Shown here: positions 28,845 through 41,000 of the stretch, one piece after another
Layout of the letters: each line of letters opens with the position of its first letter
How positions within the stretch are numbered: position 1 is the first letter of the stretch
From: Agapetus fuscipes
Lineage: Eukaryota; Arthropoda; Insecta; Trichoptera; Glossosomatidae
Reading direction: 5' to 3'
Assembly (NCBI GenBank): GCA_951799405.1
Contig: OX637343.1
Span: 4,836,001-4,900,000, forward strand
Length of the DNA stretch: 64,000 nucleotides
The notes under the pieces: model-generated
Database searches by the model: none
Told to the model about the DNA's origin: nothing
The model's input: only the letters and a program-made list of their open reading frames with translations
Program-made: the position numbers and the translations under genes

Positions 28845-30806
28845 ATCGTTTTTGTGTGTGTCACACCTCAAGGGCCCTCTCAAATCACGGATAAGTTTTT
28901 TTGTAAAGATGCGTCTTTAGTGCTCCTTTAAAGACACCAACAGTTTCTGCCTTACTCATATTAGGTGGTAGTCTGTTCCACTCCATTGGGCCCGCAAACC
29001 GGAAAGCACGGTCCCCAAAATTAGTGCGCGTCTGACGTGACGGCTGGACTTAGTCAACCACCCCACACTCCGCAGATCTGAGAGTTTGGCGTCTCAAATC
29101 TATCTCAACACGTGAGAACATGTCAGACAAGTATGAATGAGCCATACCATTGACAGCTTTGTACACCATCAGACAAACACGGTAGACCACCCTCTCCGGA
29201 AAACTAAGCCAATGCAGTTTTTTCAACAATGGAGTAATATGGTTAAATTTAGACATCCCGAATATGAGTCTTGCTGCAGAGTTCAGCACAGATTGAAGCC
29301 GGCTGAACTGTTTTTTCGGCTGACCTATATACAGCGTTGAGCAATAGTCAACCCGAGACATCACAAAAGCGTTAACCAGAGTCCTGACCGCCCCTGATGG
29401 TAAACATCTCCTGATTGCCTTAATCTGGCGAAGTTCAAAAAACGAGGAGGATACCGTGTTATTCAACTGCTCTCCCATTGTGAGGTTCCGATCCAGTGTG
29501 ACTCCTAGAAGTCTCACTGAATCCGACGGCTGAATCAGCTGTCCCCCAATGGAGAGTGGTGCGCGTGTTGTCAAGAGATGATCACGCCTGGACGTAGCCG
29601 CCCACATAATTTCAGTCTTACCCATGTTAAGGATTAGGCCATTGTTTGTCATCCATTCACCGATCTCCGCAATGCAAGCTGCCACCCTGTTACTGAGAGC
29701 TCCTGCCATGTGTGGTCGACACTGAGAGTAAATCTGCCAGTCATCTGCATATGCATGTGTAGTTAGGCTCCATTTCTCGACTGTGCTCTCAATGTCGGCC
29801 GTGTATAAAATAAACAGGGTCGGTCCCAGCACAGACCCCTGCGGCACCCCGGAGATCAGCGAATAGGAAGGTGAGACACAGTCACAAGTACGCACAACCT
29901 GCTTGTGATCTGCCAGTTAGGAGGTGAACCACGCCAGAGCCTTATCTCTCAAGCCGTACGCATCCTCCAACCTCTTTATCAAGATATCATGACATACGGT
30001 GTCAAAAGCCGCGCTCATGTCCAGAAGAGCTAGGAGCGCAAGATTCCCGCAATCCACTGCCGATATCAGATCTGAGACCACGGTCAACAAACCTGTTTCA
30101 GTTGAATGATATTTCCTATAGGCTGATTGCCTTCTCGGCATCAGGTTGTTATCACTCAGATAAGATACCAGCCGGTTAGAGACAATCCGCTCCAGCACCT
30201 TGGATAAAAACGCCAAATTCGACACCGGCCTGAAATTGGAGGGATCATTAGGATCGAGATTTGTTTTTTTAATATCGGCGTTATATGCGCTTCCTTCAAA
30301 AAAGAGGGAACAGTGGATTCCACAAGGCATCCATTAATAAGCCTTACAATAAACAGAGCCACTTGTAAGATGCACTCTTTTAGTACCCACGCTGGCACAG
30401 GATCAAGATCACACTGCTTATTTGGTGATCCCGTTACGACTCGTGTTACCTCCTCAATAGAGGTCAGCTCAAGTATTCCAAGTTGCGAGTTGCACATAGA
30501 TTCAGGAGAACCTGGACCAATCTCCAGAGGAGAGTCTCTACGTGGTATTTTATCCTGAAAGTATGCAGCGAACTCATCAGCAGTCGACATCGAACCCGTA
30601 CCAGCCCGAACACTACCAGACATGTTCTCCAGAAGTCTCCATAAACGCTGTGGACATTTTTCCCTACCTATCATTGTACAAAAATATTGAGACTTTTTCT
30701 GGAGAATAGTTGACCTGTACAGACCCTGTGCACCTATCCACATTTCTCTAGTGCTACCTGGGTTACCGCTCCTGAAATTACGCTCCGCTTGCATAGTATG
30801 TATCAA
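28845..30806 (-). mobile_element. CR1/L2-like LINE remnant (reverse transcriptase)
   Basis: Read leftward: linker, then CDLDPVPAWVLKEC, FLKEAHITPILKK, a frameshift near 30250, PSNFRPVSNLAFLSKVLERI, LLDMSAAFDTVCHDIL, a stop near 29917, SGVPQGSVLGPTLFILYTAD, HAYADDWQIY (catalytic YADD intact), and a C-terminal WLSFPERVVYRVCLMVYKA. Domain order and LDMSAAFDTV / GVPQGSVLGP fit the CR1/L2/Daphne group. It is disabled by at least one frameshift and stops. The 3' end (28847-28880) matches the SINE-A tail. A related 3' end lies at 44556-45000. Confidence 0.85.
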
Positions 30807-30850
30807 TGCCGTAAATTAGTTTATTCTTCTCTATATTATAAGTCAATATA
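30786..30850 (+). repeat. Rep-E 3' end fragment
   Basis: TATGTATCAATGCCGTAAATTAG, then TTCTCTATATTATAAGTCAA, matches the end of Rep-E at 45652-45700. Confidence 0.55.
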
Positions 30851-31149
30851 TGCATCATTTGAATGTCTCAATGGAGTTTATATGAAAATATTTTTAAATA
30901 CCTACAGTCAAACTTGGTTATACCTAGCACCACAGGGCCAACCAATTTTGTTCCTCCTATTTGCGACTTTTTAAAATCAGGTCAATTATATTGATATTTA
31001 CAACAGGATAATTGAAAGCTTTCATACGTACACCAACACATTTTTGTTTTTATAAAATCTGAATAATGAAATACCATTTTGTCATGCAGTAGCCAAACAA
31101 AATAATGTTATGTTTTTTAAATTGTCAAATATCACAGATTATCTATAAT

Positions 31150-31560
31150 GTAAGATGCAAAGATATATTACATGCTTTTCCATAAGCCGACACATATAAG
31201 TTCACGCTTACACATGCCTCATGTGAACCTACAACAAAAAAAAAACAATCTCAAATGAACATAAGCCCTCGTGCCGACCAAGTGGACTTTTTGTAAATTA
31301 AAGAGGGTATGTGATTTATTCCTTGGCTTATAGGTTGGCATGAGGCTGACTCCCCGTGTTATTACAACTTGGTTAAATTTTGCCAATGCCATCCTGTTGG
31401 AGGAAAGGTCGGCTAGAGTTTCAGGGTTTATGTTCATTTGAGATAGGGGTTTTATGTTAGTCCACATGCGGTGCGTGTAAGTGCGAACTTATACGTATCT
31501 GCTTACGGGAATGTATTTAATATGAATGTCAAATGTAATATCTTTGCAACTTAGATTCTA
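31150..31560. repeat. Two Rep-C copies, head to head
   Basis: 31150-31272 is the reverse second half of Rep-C (GATGCAAAGATATATTACATG to AAATGAACATAAGCCC). 31320-31558 is a plus copy (CTTGGCTTATAGGTTGGCATG to GCAACTTAGATTC). The two form an inverted pair with a 45-base spacer. Confidence 0.7.
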
Positions 31561-31792
31561 TGTACAAATATCTGAGCTTGCTATTTCCGAGATGGCCATA
31601 ACCGAGTTTGATTGTATTAATTTTGTCCTAAGTTCCAGTAAGCCAATTTTTGTAAAGTGACAGATGTAGTCTTAGGTAGGTTCATTTAATTTTCTCAATT
31701 GTATTACAATGTTCTGGAGCTGAAATGAGTCCTGTTGATCCAAAAGCGGAAATCTATGATCTTTTTTGGAAATCACATGAACATAATTTGCC

Positions 31793-32039
31793 ACCTTGAA
31801 GGTAAAACTGGATAAGTGCTAATTCACTGATTTGAGAAATCGTGGATAATATTTTTTATTGGGTGTAACTTCTCATAGTAAGTGAACGAATTATAAGGAA
31901 GTGCTGATGACAAACTTCTCAACTACAGGACCTCAACCACTTGTTTGGTGTTTTCTCTTGTAGAAAATAGGAAAAGATGCATTTATCTGAGAAACCTATG
32001 TTAGCTTTGCAAGTCACTTATTCAGCTTTACCTTCAAGG
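31793..32039 (+). mobile_element. MITE-G, reference copy
   Basis: Terminal repeat CCTTGAAGGTAAAACTGG at the left and CAGCTTTACCTTCAAGG at the right. 247 bp with no coding capacity. The inside has TTGAGAAATCGTGGAT and CTTCTCATAGTAAGTGAACG. The right end was hit by a second MITE at 32040. Confidence 0.75.
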
Positions 32040-32179
32040 CATGTGCGTACCCAGGAGGAGCCAGCTGCCCCGCCTTGGAAGAGAAAAATTAACTCAAATA
32101 ATCCAAAATTTGGTGACGATGATCTTCAATTTTCCAGAACCTGCCCCCCCACCTAGATTTGATCCTGGGTACGCCCATG
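32040..32179. mobile_element. 140-bp hAT-type MITE, 8-bp target duplication
   Basis: Ends CATGTGCGTACCCAGGA and TCCTGGGTACGCCCATG are inverted with one mismatch, flanked on both sides by CTTCAAGG (32032-32039, 32180-32187), which is part of the MITE-G terminus. An 8-bp duplication suits hAT. Confidence 0.85.
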
Positions 32180-32259
32180 CTTCAAGGTATCGTCAATATA
32201 GAAACACAGATAATGCTGTTTTCTTTGCTCCCATTTATTTATATTGTCTTCGAAAGAAA

Positions 32260-33960
32260 TCCTAATTTCCCGCTTTTGCTTCTATTTGACTAGAATTTTT
32301 TATTTTTGTTTGTTGTGTAAAATTATTCAAGTAAGTAGGTAATAAGTTTTTGTTTGTATTAATTAAGTGTTGGAATTTTAAACTTTCCTCTGCTTCAAGT
32401 ATTATTTAAAAAATGAAAATTTGTGTAGAAAAAGAAATTCAAAATTTATGCGTCAGCTTGATTGAACATAATATGTATAATTCCAGCACTATCTATTTTA
32501 AAGAAACTTTGTACCTGGGTTATTAGGTTACGTCAAATTCATGACTGTAGATTTAATTTAAGTTGTTCTTTAAAAGGTTAAATAAATAAAACCAGTGATT
32601 TCATACAATTTTAATGTTTTTTTATTAAATTAAACACGATAGATGTTTCACAATTAAGTACACAGGGCGGTAGAAAAACATTAAAACATAAACAGTACAT
32701 TAAAAATAATTATGTATTAACCTATCTACTTGAATACATGCATAGCAATATTAATTATAATACATTCTGCTGATGACAATACATTCCTAACCTCAAAATT
32801 TATGTTATGATAGACAATATTAAAAAGTACCAGGAGCATTTCTTTATTGCTTCTTTAGCTGCGTAAATTAAAGATAAGTTTTAGATTTTGAAATTATTTT
32901 TGAAAAACACTGTGGAAGTTCATTTAAAAAAATTGATTATTCTTCATTAAAAAATAAAAGAAATTAAAAACTTTGTTTTATTCCACTTTTATTGTTTTTG
33001 AGTATGTTACAAATATTTTCGGAATAACTTCCATCTTCGGGTAACTAACAAGTTTTTACTAAATTAGTTTTAGTTTAAAGTTGCTTCTGAATCATACAGT
33101 GAAACCAGGTAACGGCGGAATCCATAAATTTTTCAATCACACATTTTTAAAGCTTTTTCGATAATTGAGGACACCAATTTTGCAATTTTTGAGGGTAGGA
33201 ACTAGCAAACAATGTATATTATGCGTAGATTGCAATAAAAACAGATGAATTGTATTCATCTTGATAATTTGTCATTAAAAAATCTATTCAGTGTACATTT
33301 TAACACAAAATAATCAGTGAGTCAGATTTAAAGGTTTTTTCTGCTTTCTGAGGTGAATCTCATTCATAACAATATCTATTATAAAAGGTACCTACAGCTT
33401 AGCAAGATTTACCAATAAAACTTGAAACAAAACTTTGAAAGTCGAAGAAACTGTATAGTTTATCATAAAAGCTACCAGTTTTGTAAAAACTTTTTCATGA
33501 CATTCCAATTTGAAGAAGAAAGTACTTAGAATCCTTTTCTATTTAGGTGTTAAGATGGTTTCCATTTATTTTGACATTTGATTCAAAATAGCAGATAAGG
33601 TCTAAAAAAACTTTGGTTTAAAAAAGCTCATACCATTTATAAACCTGGGGGATAAATATCTTCAAAATAAAAATATTTTAATCTTTACAAAGCAAAACAA
33701 GAAAGATCCAAAAGAATATCATTAAATATGAAACAGCCTGTGAACTTAAAAGTAAGACACATCTGTTACAACAAATGGCGGTATCTTTTCTATTTTGTAC
33801 TTAATCATTTACAGGTGGAATTGATAACCTCACGCCCATCCTTTTAATAATTTGGATTTGGATCTGATGATAGAAGACCCTCCATGTTGTTGCAATACAA
33901 CTCATTAAAAATGGGCTCAAGATACAAACTCGCGGGTTGTCTTTCAATAAACAGTGAATA
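32260..33960. other. AT-rich stretch without a supported gene
   Basis: 1.7 kb with no frame over 60 codons worth calling and no repeat shared with the rest of the window that I can see. A good donor-like site CATGAGGTAAGTAC occurs on the plus strand at about 33972-33985, but no exon is defensible. Confidence 0.35.
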
Positions 33961-34006
33961 TTTACATTTTCATGAGGTAAGTACATTATTTTGTATTATT
34001 AATTCG

Positions 34007-34783
34007 TCACAAGCCATTGTTAATATTCTTATTTTTCCTGTTTGGATCAAATTGTCGTATCCTGACAGGCACGGTAACAGCTGGAAGTTCTACATGTTTC
34101 ATTTCTGGACTTGCAGCTCTTTTACTTCTTCTTTTCAATCCTTGCCGACCAGAAACCAACTTCCATTCATCGCTTCCTTCAACAACATTCTGTTTCTTAT
34201 TAATCTCATCATTCTTTTGATTCGTATCGGTAAAGAATACTTTTTCATTTTGAAACTTATCCCCCAGTTTTTGCACATGGCCTGTTATCTTCCATCGCTT
34301 TGTTCCTCCTTCATTCACTTCGTCACCCACTCTCACAACTCTCCCATTCTTGCTCTGCACTCTCAAGAATCCCTCTTTTGCATCACGAGTATTTACAAGT
34401 TCATCATTATTACTTCTAGAACATTCCTCTAACACATTCAAATCCTCTCCCGCTCGCTTACAAGCTCTAATTTTACTTATTGCACCTTTGTTTTCATTTG
34501 TTATACTTCTAACTTCATTATTTTCTATTATTTTGCATTGTTCTTTGTTGTTTACTCCATTGCAACTTTGTTTCACTATGTTTTTACTTGTCACAACTCC
34601 TGCAACATTGGAACTATTTGATGGCTTGTTGCTAGCTGTTGTATTGGTGTTGCTGCTTGTTGGATTGTTGTAGTTTGCTGTATTATTGTTGCAGGTGGTT
34701 GTCTTGGTGTTGCAGCCTGTTGCCTTGTTGTTCCTACTTGTCGCCTCACCGCCGCCCGCTCGCGCCGCCCCCCTTGTAAGCAC
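34007..34783 (-). pseudogene. Asn-rich open frame, possible LINE ORF1 remnant
   Basis: A 258-codon frame on the minus strand without an ATG near its start (it begins after a stop; the first codon is GTG, and the first Met is near the end). The first 70 residues are low complexity (NTKTTTCNNNTANYNN). The rest is charged: KRWKITGHVQKLGDKF, GSDEWKLVSGRQGLKRRSKR, and it ends QFDPNRKNKNINNGL. No domain is recognised. Length and charge would suit a LINE ORF1 or an internal exon. It is the longest uninterrupted unassigned frame here. Confidence 0.4.
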
Positions 34784-35126
34784 TCCAAATGTTTTTACGC
34801 CGTGATAATTATTTTGTTTTACAATGGTGGTGACTTAACATTAATTATGATAATTCATGCATTAATAATCCTGAACTGCAAGACTTCAGTATTTGTACTT
34901 TTGCAGTTTTTTTTTATGGAAGAATACATCAAAATCGGAACATTTTTCGTGTCGTTGTCGAACTGTAATAAGTTGGCACTGTAATAATTTTAATACGATT
35001 TTGGGGTAGGGCTAGTCACTTAGGAGTTTTCAGTTTTAGTTAACTGGAACTGGAGAATTTTGAGTGATAGTCAAAGTAATAGTTAACTAAAATATCCAAA
35101 GTATATAAATTTAAAAATACCGGGCC

Positions 35127-35295
35127 TAAGGCTGGTTTTAGTGTCGCGCTGACCGTTCAAAATATATCAACTTGTAGGAAGCGTTTTAGAATGGCGCGTA
35201 GCTGTCAGCGCGCAACGCTTCCTACAAATTCATATATTTTGGCTGTCAGCGCTGACGGTCAGCGTGTTGTCAGCGCGACACTAAAACCAGCCTTA
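35127..35295. mobile_element. MITE with TAAGGCTGGTTTTAGTGTCG ends
   Basis: Left TAAGGCTGGTTTTAGTGTCG and right CGACACTAAAACCAGCCTTA are exact inverted repeats. The inside repeats GCGCTGAC/GTCAGCGC and CTTCCTACAA/TTGTAGGAAG. 169 bp, TA target likely. Confidence 0.85.
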
Positions 35296-35640
35296 GTGTA
35301 GCTTCTTTTTATGTCTAAACTTGAAAGAGCTGTCAAAAAACTTTCATAAAATAACACAAGATGTCTCTTTCCATTTGGATACTGATGTTTAAGCCTTGCA
35401 CTTCAGGATTACAAGTTCTTGTATAACTTAAGGATGAGGATGAATGACTAAAAACAGTTCTTGTTTATATCCTTCCTGTTGGCATATTTCAGGACGGGAA
35501 GTATACAGGTAAAACAAAATGGCTTTCTTTTTAAGAAATACCCTATAGGTATACTTTTTTGATTAATGGTAAAAATGTGTTCTTCTATTGATATCTTCTC
35601 TTGCGTAAGTAGAAAAATTGTATCAAAACAAATTTACACA

Positions 35641-36713
35641 CTAGCGGTGTTATTCTTAGACATTTTCGTCGCCCTTTGAACCCACGTTTTGCTTAATTTT
35701 GATTCTTGAACATTTCTGAAGTAGTTAGGCTTGCGTCTCGAGCTCAACGCCCGCCCAAATCTAACCTCCAAATGTATGCGAAGTTAGGCCAAGACAAAAC
35801 CGCCTCGGAGACGGTTTTGTGGTACAGTCGATTTTGACAACTGCCGTATTTAATATTAAATCGTAAATATTTACTTTATTACTGTTTTATTTTGCGATTT
35901 GTTTTTGTCATTTTGGTCAAATTGACAGAATTCAGCACCTTTTTGCTAATCAATCGCTTTTTGAGGCACAAAACACAAAAAAATAAGAAGCAAAAGAAAT
36001 CATTTGAAAGATTGAATTACGGCTCGCGGCAAAATTCTTCATATGACACATTTTACAAAACTGAACTTAACTAGATAGTTTAAAATAAGTGAAGAGGATA
36101 TTCAAAACTCCACGAACACATATGAGACACTTTTTCCATCTGAAATAAAATATTTAGATGCATTTCGGCCGACATCTGATTTGTTTACAAACAAAACAAC
36201 CAGCCGTCCGCCATTGTGACGTCAGCGATGACAGACGTGCCGCGGCCATATTTGTGTGGTCGTCCCAACGCATATTCCCCACATTTGGTTTATTTTTCCC
36301 GATCCACAAAAAATATACGGATTCATTTGGCTAATCAATTGTTTTCAAAGTTGTTTTAATTATTAATTGCATAACAAATTTATAAATTCATTATTTGCTT
36401 TTATTTTTCATCTTTTTGTTCGTTATTGTCAATGGTTATTGTTTTAATAATTATTTAAATACGACTGAAAATTCCCTACTCTTTAAATAATATTTATAAA
36501 GTGACATCTCTAGAACAGATTTTTTTTGAAATACGACATTGAACGGACGTAATTTCAGCCGTCCAAAATTGGTCGCAGGCTCAACTGTTCCTAGGTTACA
36601 CCATGAACGAGAATCAATATTTCATATTTGGTCTAGTCCGGCTTTGTGCCCAGACTAAGTAGTCGCCAGATAGGCCGACGGCAAAATATGACAAGTAAGA
36701 ATAACACCGTTAG
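35641..36713. mobile_element. 1.07-kb DNA transposon, non-autonomous
   Basis: Ends CTAGCGGTGTTATTCTTA and TAAGAATAACACCGTTAG are inverted with one mismatch. It contains a strong hairpin ACAAAACCGCCTCGGAGACGGTTTTGT-like block (35792-35820) and a CpG-rich part with TGACGTCA at 36217-36224. No transposase frame; the 60-codon frame at 35892 is not convincing. Confidence 0.75.
36217..36224. promoter_or_regulatory. CRE-like TGACGTCA within a transposon
   Basis: A palindromic CRE flanked by CCGCCATTG and GCGGCCATATTTG. Both could be promoter elements carried by the transposon. No exon is linked to it. Confidence 0.3.
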
Positions 36714-36719
36714 GGTGCT

Positions 36720-37194
36720 GTTGTATCTTCCATACATTTTTCTATTCATGCGATAGAGGTAAATTTACTTGATGTCTTATTATAGGGGCATAGGTCAGGT
36801 CAAAAAAATACATTTAATTTTATCGGGTTTTTGATGTAGATGAAATGGGTTTTCTACTAAAGTAAACAGAAGTAACTAAACCAAAAAATAAAAAAAATCA
36901 AATCTACTGAAATATATAAATACAAAGTAAAATAAAATTGGTTAGTATTAAAAAAACACAATATTTATAAAGTATTAAATAAAGCAGGAAAGTGGATTGT
37001 AATGTATAGAATGCAGATATGGAAGAATTATAGAGAATTGATAGTTTCCCTAAATCAAATACATATTAAATATCCTTTTTAATAATATTGTGTGAGTTCA
37101 TGCACAGAGCTTTGCATTTTTTTATTTTGATTAAGTTTTTGAACGGAAATGTTGATCACCATTTCGCAAATAATGTGTGGAAAGAAATATAAAA
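36720..37194. other. No supported gene
   Basis: AT-rich. Nothing is recognised beyond A-rich runs. Confidence 0.35.
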
Positions 37195-37199
37195 TAATA

Positions 37200-37490
37200 A
37201 CATTAGGATGATTTTTTGGTGAGAGCTGTTTTTGTGTGGATCACACCTTAAAAGAGCCCTCTGCGAGCTTAGTTGTCGCTATAGAAATTGCTAATTCTCA
37301 AGCAAGACCCAGTCCCTGAAAGACTAGATGGATCTTTGGTGACCAGTCTTTGGTAAAATTTGGTAGAATTTTTCACACAGCGTACAGCGTATTTTAAAAC
37401 ATAAGTGCTATATTTCTTGTGCTCTAACGGGATTCGAACCTACAAACTTCCATTTGTCCAAAGCGCTAACCACTTGACTACCGACCGGTC
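37200..37490 (-). mobile_element. SINE-A copy, full length
   Basis: Reverse SINE-A from AGGATGATTTTTTGGTGAG to ACTTGACTACCGACCGGTC, moderately diverged (B box mirrored as GGGATTCGAACC). Confidence 0.8.
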
Positions 37491-38003
37491 AAGAATATCT
37501 GTAATGATAACAATTTTATCCTACTTTATTATAAGTAAAGTTCTCCTCAATATTGAAAAAAGATTAATATAACCTCTAAAACCATATATTTTACTTATTC
37601 AAAGATACAATGATGTTAAAATACTAGTTTGTTACTAAATTCTCTCACTCACATGAATTCTCATGCTGATTACATTAATCAATAACTCGGCCTGTAGGAT
37701 TGCAAGATTTTATATTCAATTGTTACTTTTTTTGGACCGGCCTCTATCATAATTGTTCATTTTTAAGTTCATCGGTTTTTATATTTTACTGAGGGTGAGC
37801 AATTACATAAGATAAGATTGTTCAATGGGTAAACAGCATTGTTAGATAACTCTTTGCCATATTATTAAAATGTTGAATTGAAATGAGCATTGGATATGAA
37901 TGACACTTTTTCTAAACCGCGTCACAGTGGTCTGGAGAATTCAATTTAAAAGGTATCATCCACTTATCATAAACTTCAATATACAAATTTAACAGTCCGA
38001 TTT

Positions 38004-38009
38004 TTTATT
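38004..38009 (-). terminator. Polyadenylation signal of the coiled-coil gene
   Basis: AATAAA on the minus strand downstream of the proposed TAG. The gap of about 175 bases is a plausible 3' UTR. Confidence 0.5.
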
Positions 38010-41000
38010 CTCGTGTACAATTTAAGTGTTTGGTCAGGTGTTGTTGTTTGCGTGTGTGCGTGTGTGTGGGTATCAGGATTGCGCGTACACAGGGTGCAAG
38101 TCCCACCCTCTACTGATGTTTTACTCACAGTGTGTGTTGTGCTTAGTTGCTAGTGAGGCGCTCACTCTAACACCTGTACTCACTACTGCAGGCGGAGCTT
38201 GTGGGGCTCGTACGGTCTGACCAGGTCACCAACACAAATGACAGTTAGTATCAACTTAACCTCACTTTTTCCAATTTCATGTTTTAAGGTTATTTGAGTC
38301 GTGATCAAAATGTTTTTTATGAATAAATCACTGCCATCTATAGCAAAGTAAATGAGTCATCGGGAATCAAAGGTGGGAATCTAGAATTTTTCTTTAAAAA
38401 TGAGATAAATAAGTATATGGAAATAGTTTTCATAAACTTATTTCATTGTTTTTTAAAATTCTAGATTGCTGCCTTGGATTCAATATGACTTAAATGAAGC
38501 TTAATTTTCCAAGTATCACCTTTACAAGATCACCAAATCTAATTTTGCTAATAAAAGTTAAATCAATGATAAATTTTTCAGGCAGATATTGAATTGTTTT
38601 CAACAGCTTCTTTTTTAAGACAGATGACCAATTTATACACAAGATTTAAAAAAAAATCTCAACTGAAAATCAGTTTCAATGCAGTCTGCACATGAATTGA
38701 CATAGACAATATTGTGTCATCACGCGGTCGGGTTGCTAAGGAAAAGGCATTATAATATTTTGTTATTGGTCTCTAAGGACGGCAGTTCCATATAAGACTG
38801 ACTTTGTTTGAAGAGAAAAAAAATCCAAATTCGAAGTTGTTCAGACCTCATTCTTGCAAACAGTTGAAATATTAATCCCAACTTTGAAAAATAGTCAATA
38901 AAAAAAAAAAACGCAACTAAGCTACACATATAGTGTAACTTCTCGCCGCGTTATCCCCGAAGTGGTCGCATGTGGCGAGTTGAACCTATTTATTTTTACA
39001 GGTAAGGGGGCCGGCCTTACGCCAACCACTTCAGTTGAAGTGGAGGTTTCCCAGCTCCCGAGAGGGCTGGTACTCATTTCTTGTGAAGGCTGAGTAAACC
39101 TTGCCGGTATTTTATTTTGGGGTTTGAAATAAACACCGAAACGGGAAATCATTTCTGACACCCTCAGTGGGATTCGAACCCGAGCTTTCGGCATGGGATG
39201 CAAGCACTCTACCACCTGAGCTATCGACCGGACAATCAATATCAATAATCATTAATCTTGGATTATAAAAATTTGGAAGCAGCCAGGTATTTGAATGATT
39301 TTTTTTTGCTTTTACAAGCCCCATACTTTGGAATGTGCTTTAGACATTGAAGTTAATTTAGTTATCTTGCGAAGCTGGTTTAATTTTAGAAAATCTTCTT
39401 ATTTATTATGTTAACAAATATAATTATCAGATGTTTTCAAATACCTACAAAAAAAATCTACACATCAAATAAATAAATAAATTAGATACCAATAAAGTAC
39501 ATAGAAAGCTGAAAAATATTATGAATATAGTGTATTCTTTATTAATCACTAAACATCAAATTATTCACTTACAAAAAATGTAAAATGGTTGTGTTGAGAG
39601 TCAAAATATTTAACTTTATCGTAAAAAATATGGAGACGGATTTATAGATGGTGCTATCCTCCAAGGTAAATTAAAAATGTCCAGTGCAAGGTAGAAGGAA
39701 AACAAACAAAAAAGTTCAGGATTTAGAGTCAATTTAAAAGAGTAATTTAAAATTAAGATTGATGGAAGGGAACTACGCAATTCAGGGTGTCGAAGGATTA
39801 TAAATTTTTGTTGTGAAAATTGCATCATACTCCTATGTGTGAAAATGTTTATTTTTTAATTTTACTTCATAGCACATATATATTTTTTTCTTTTCCAAAG
39901 CGTTGGTGTGATCTCGATTTCCAATCAAAAGCAAGAAAGAAACGTTGTTAAAGGAAATATATAAATTAAAAATGATTATTTTGTAAGTCGTCATTATTTT
40001 ATTAAAAAAAAACAATAAGTACAAAGTAAGTTTAATTATAGAAAATGTAAAAAAAATCACAGATATAAGCAATATTGCAATAAAAGACAATTTTTGGCTT
40101 TTAACTATAAATAAAATAAAATATACTTGGTATATTTTTTAATCAATTATTTCTACCAAATACCTACTGATAAGCAACTTAAATTTTTAGTTAATAAAAA
40201 TACTTCAACTACTGAACTATTTAAAAGAAGTCAAAAGATTAATGTTTATTGTGGTCCAAAATTAAAATAAACTTAATTTTTTACCGATACGTTTCGCTTT
40301 TCATATTTATGAAACATTTCCTTTCTACCTGGAAATTTTTATTTTTTGTTTTAGTAGAATGCTTGGAACTGTCATTGCTTCATCTTTCCGAGTGACGATC
40401 GAATTGTGTTCAAATCTGCTCTAATAACATCTTCTTTAACACATTTTTGAGGGTCTTTTCTTCTCAATTTACTTCATTTTCTCTTTTTTTGTTTCTTTCA
40501 CGAGTGTGTTTGAGATGGTGTTTTTGTTTGTAGCAACACGGGACTTTTGCTTTAGCGGGCTTGTGTTAGACATGCAGGCGGTGGCGGCTGGTCATGTCAA
40601 ACTTGTCATGACGTGACATGATATGGCATGGCATTGGGTAACCAGGAGGTCATGTGACATTCACAAGGTCTTGTTAGAGGAGCAGCGGGGTCAGTGAACT
40701 CTGTGCAAAGAGAGTCGTAACATTATTATTGACAAACAAAACATTATTAACCTAACCTAAAAAACAACTGTCATAAAAAATTCACTAACCTCAAATAAAA
40801 CAACTCAAATATGTATTCTAACAATACGTCATGTTTTACCAAACCTCAAGGACTACCATCAACAGCTTAAAATAAATGTCATTGCCACTTAACCTTCAAA
40901 AGAGCTGTCAACTATCATAGACAAGACCCTTTTATCTAAGCCTAACCTCAAAATATGTACAAAATAAAATTCAAAGACAATAAGGATTTAAAACTAACTT

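Noticed and set aside
36217..36224. Promoter of a host gene
   Set aside because: It lies inside a terminal-inverted-repeat element and no exon follows on either strand.
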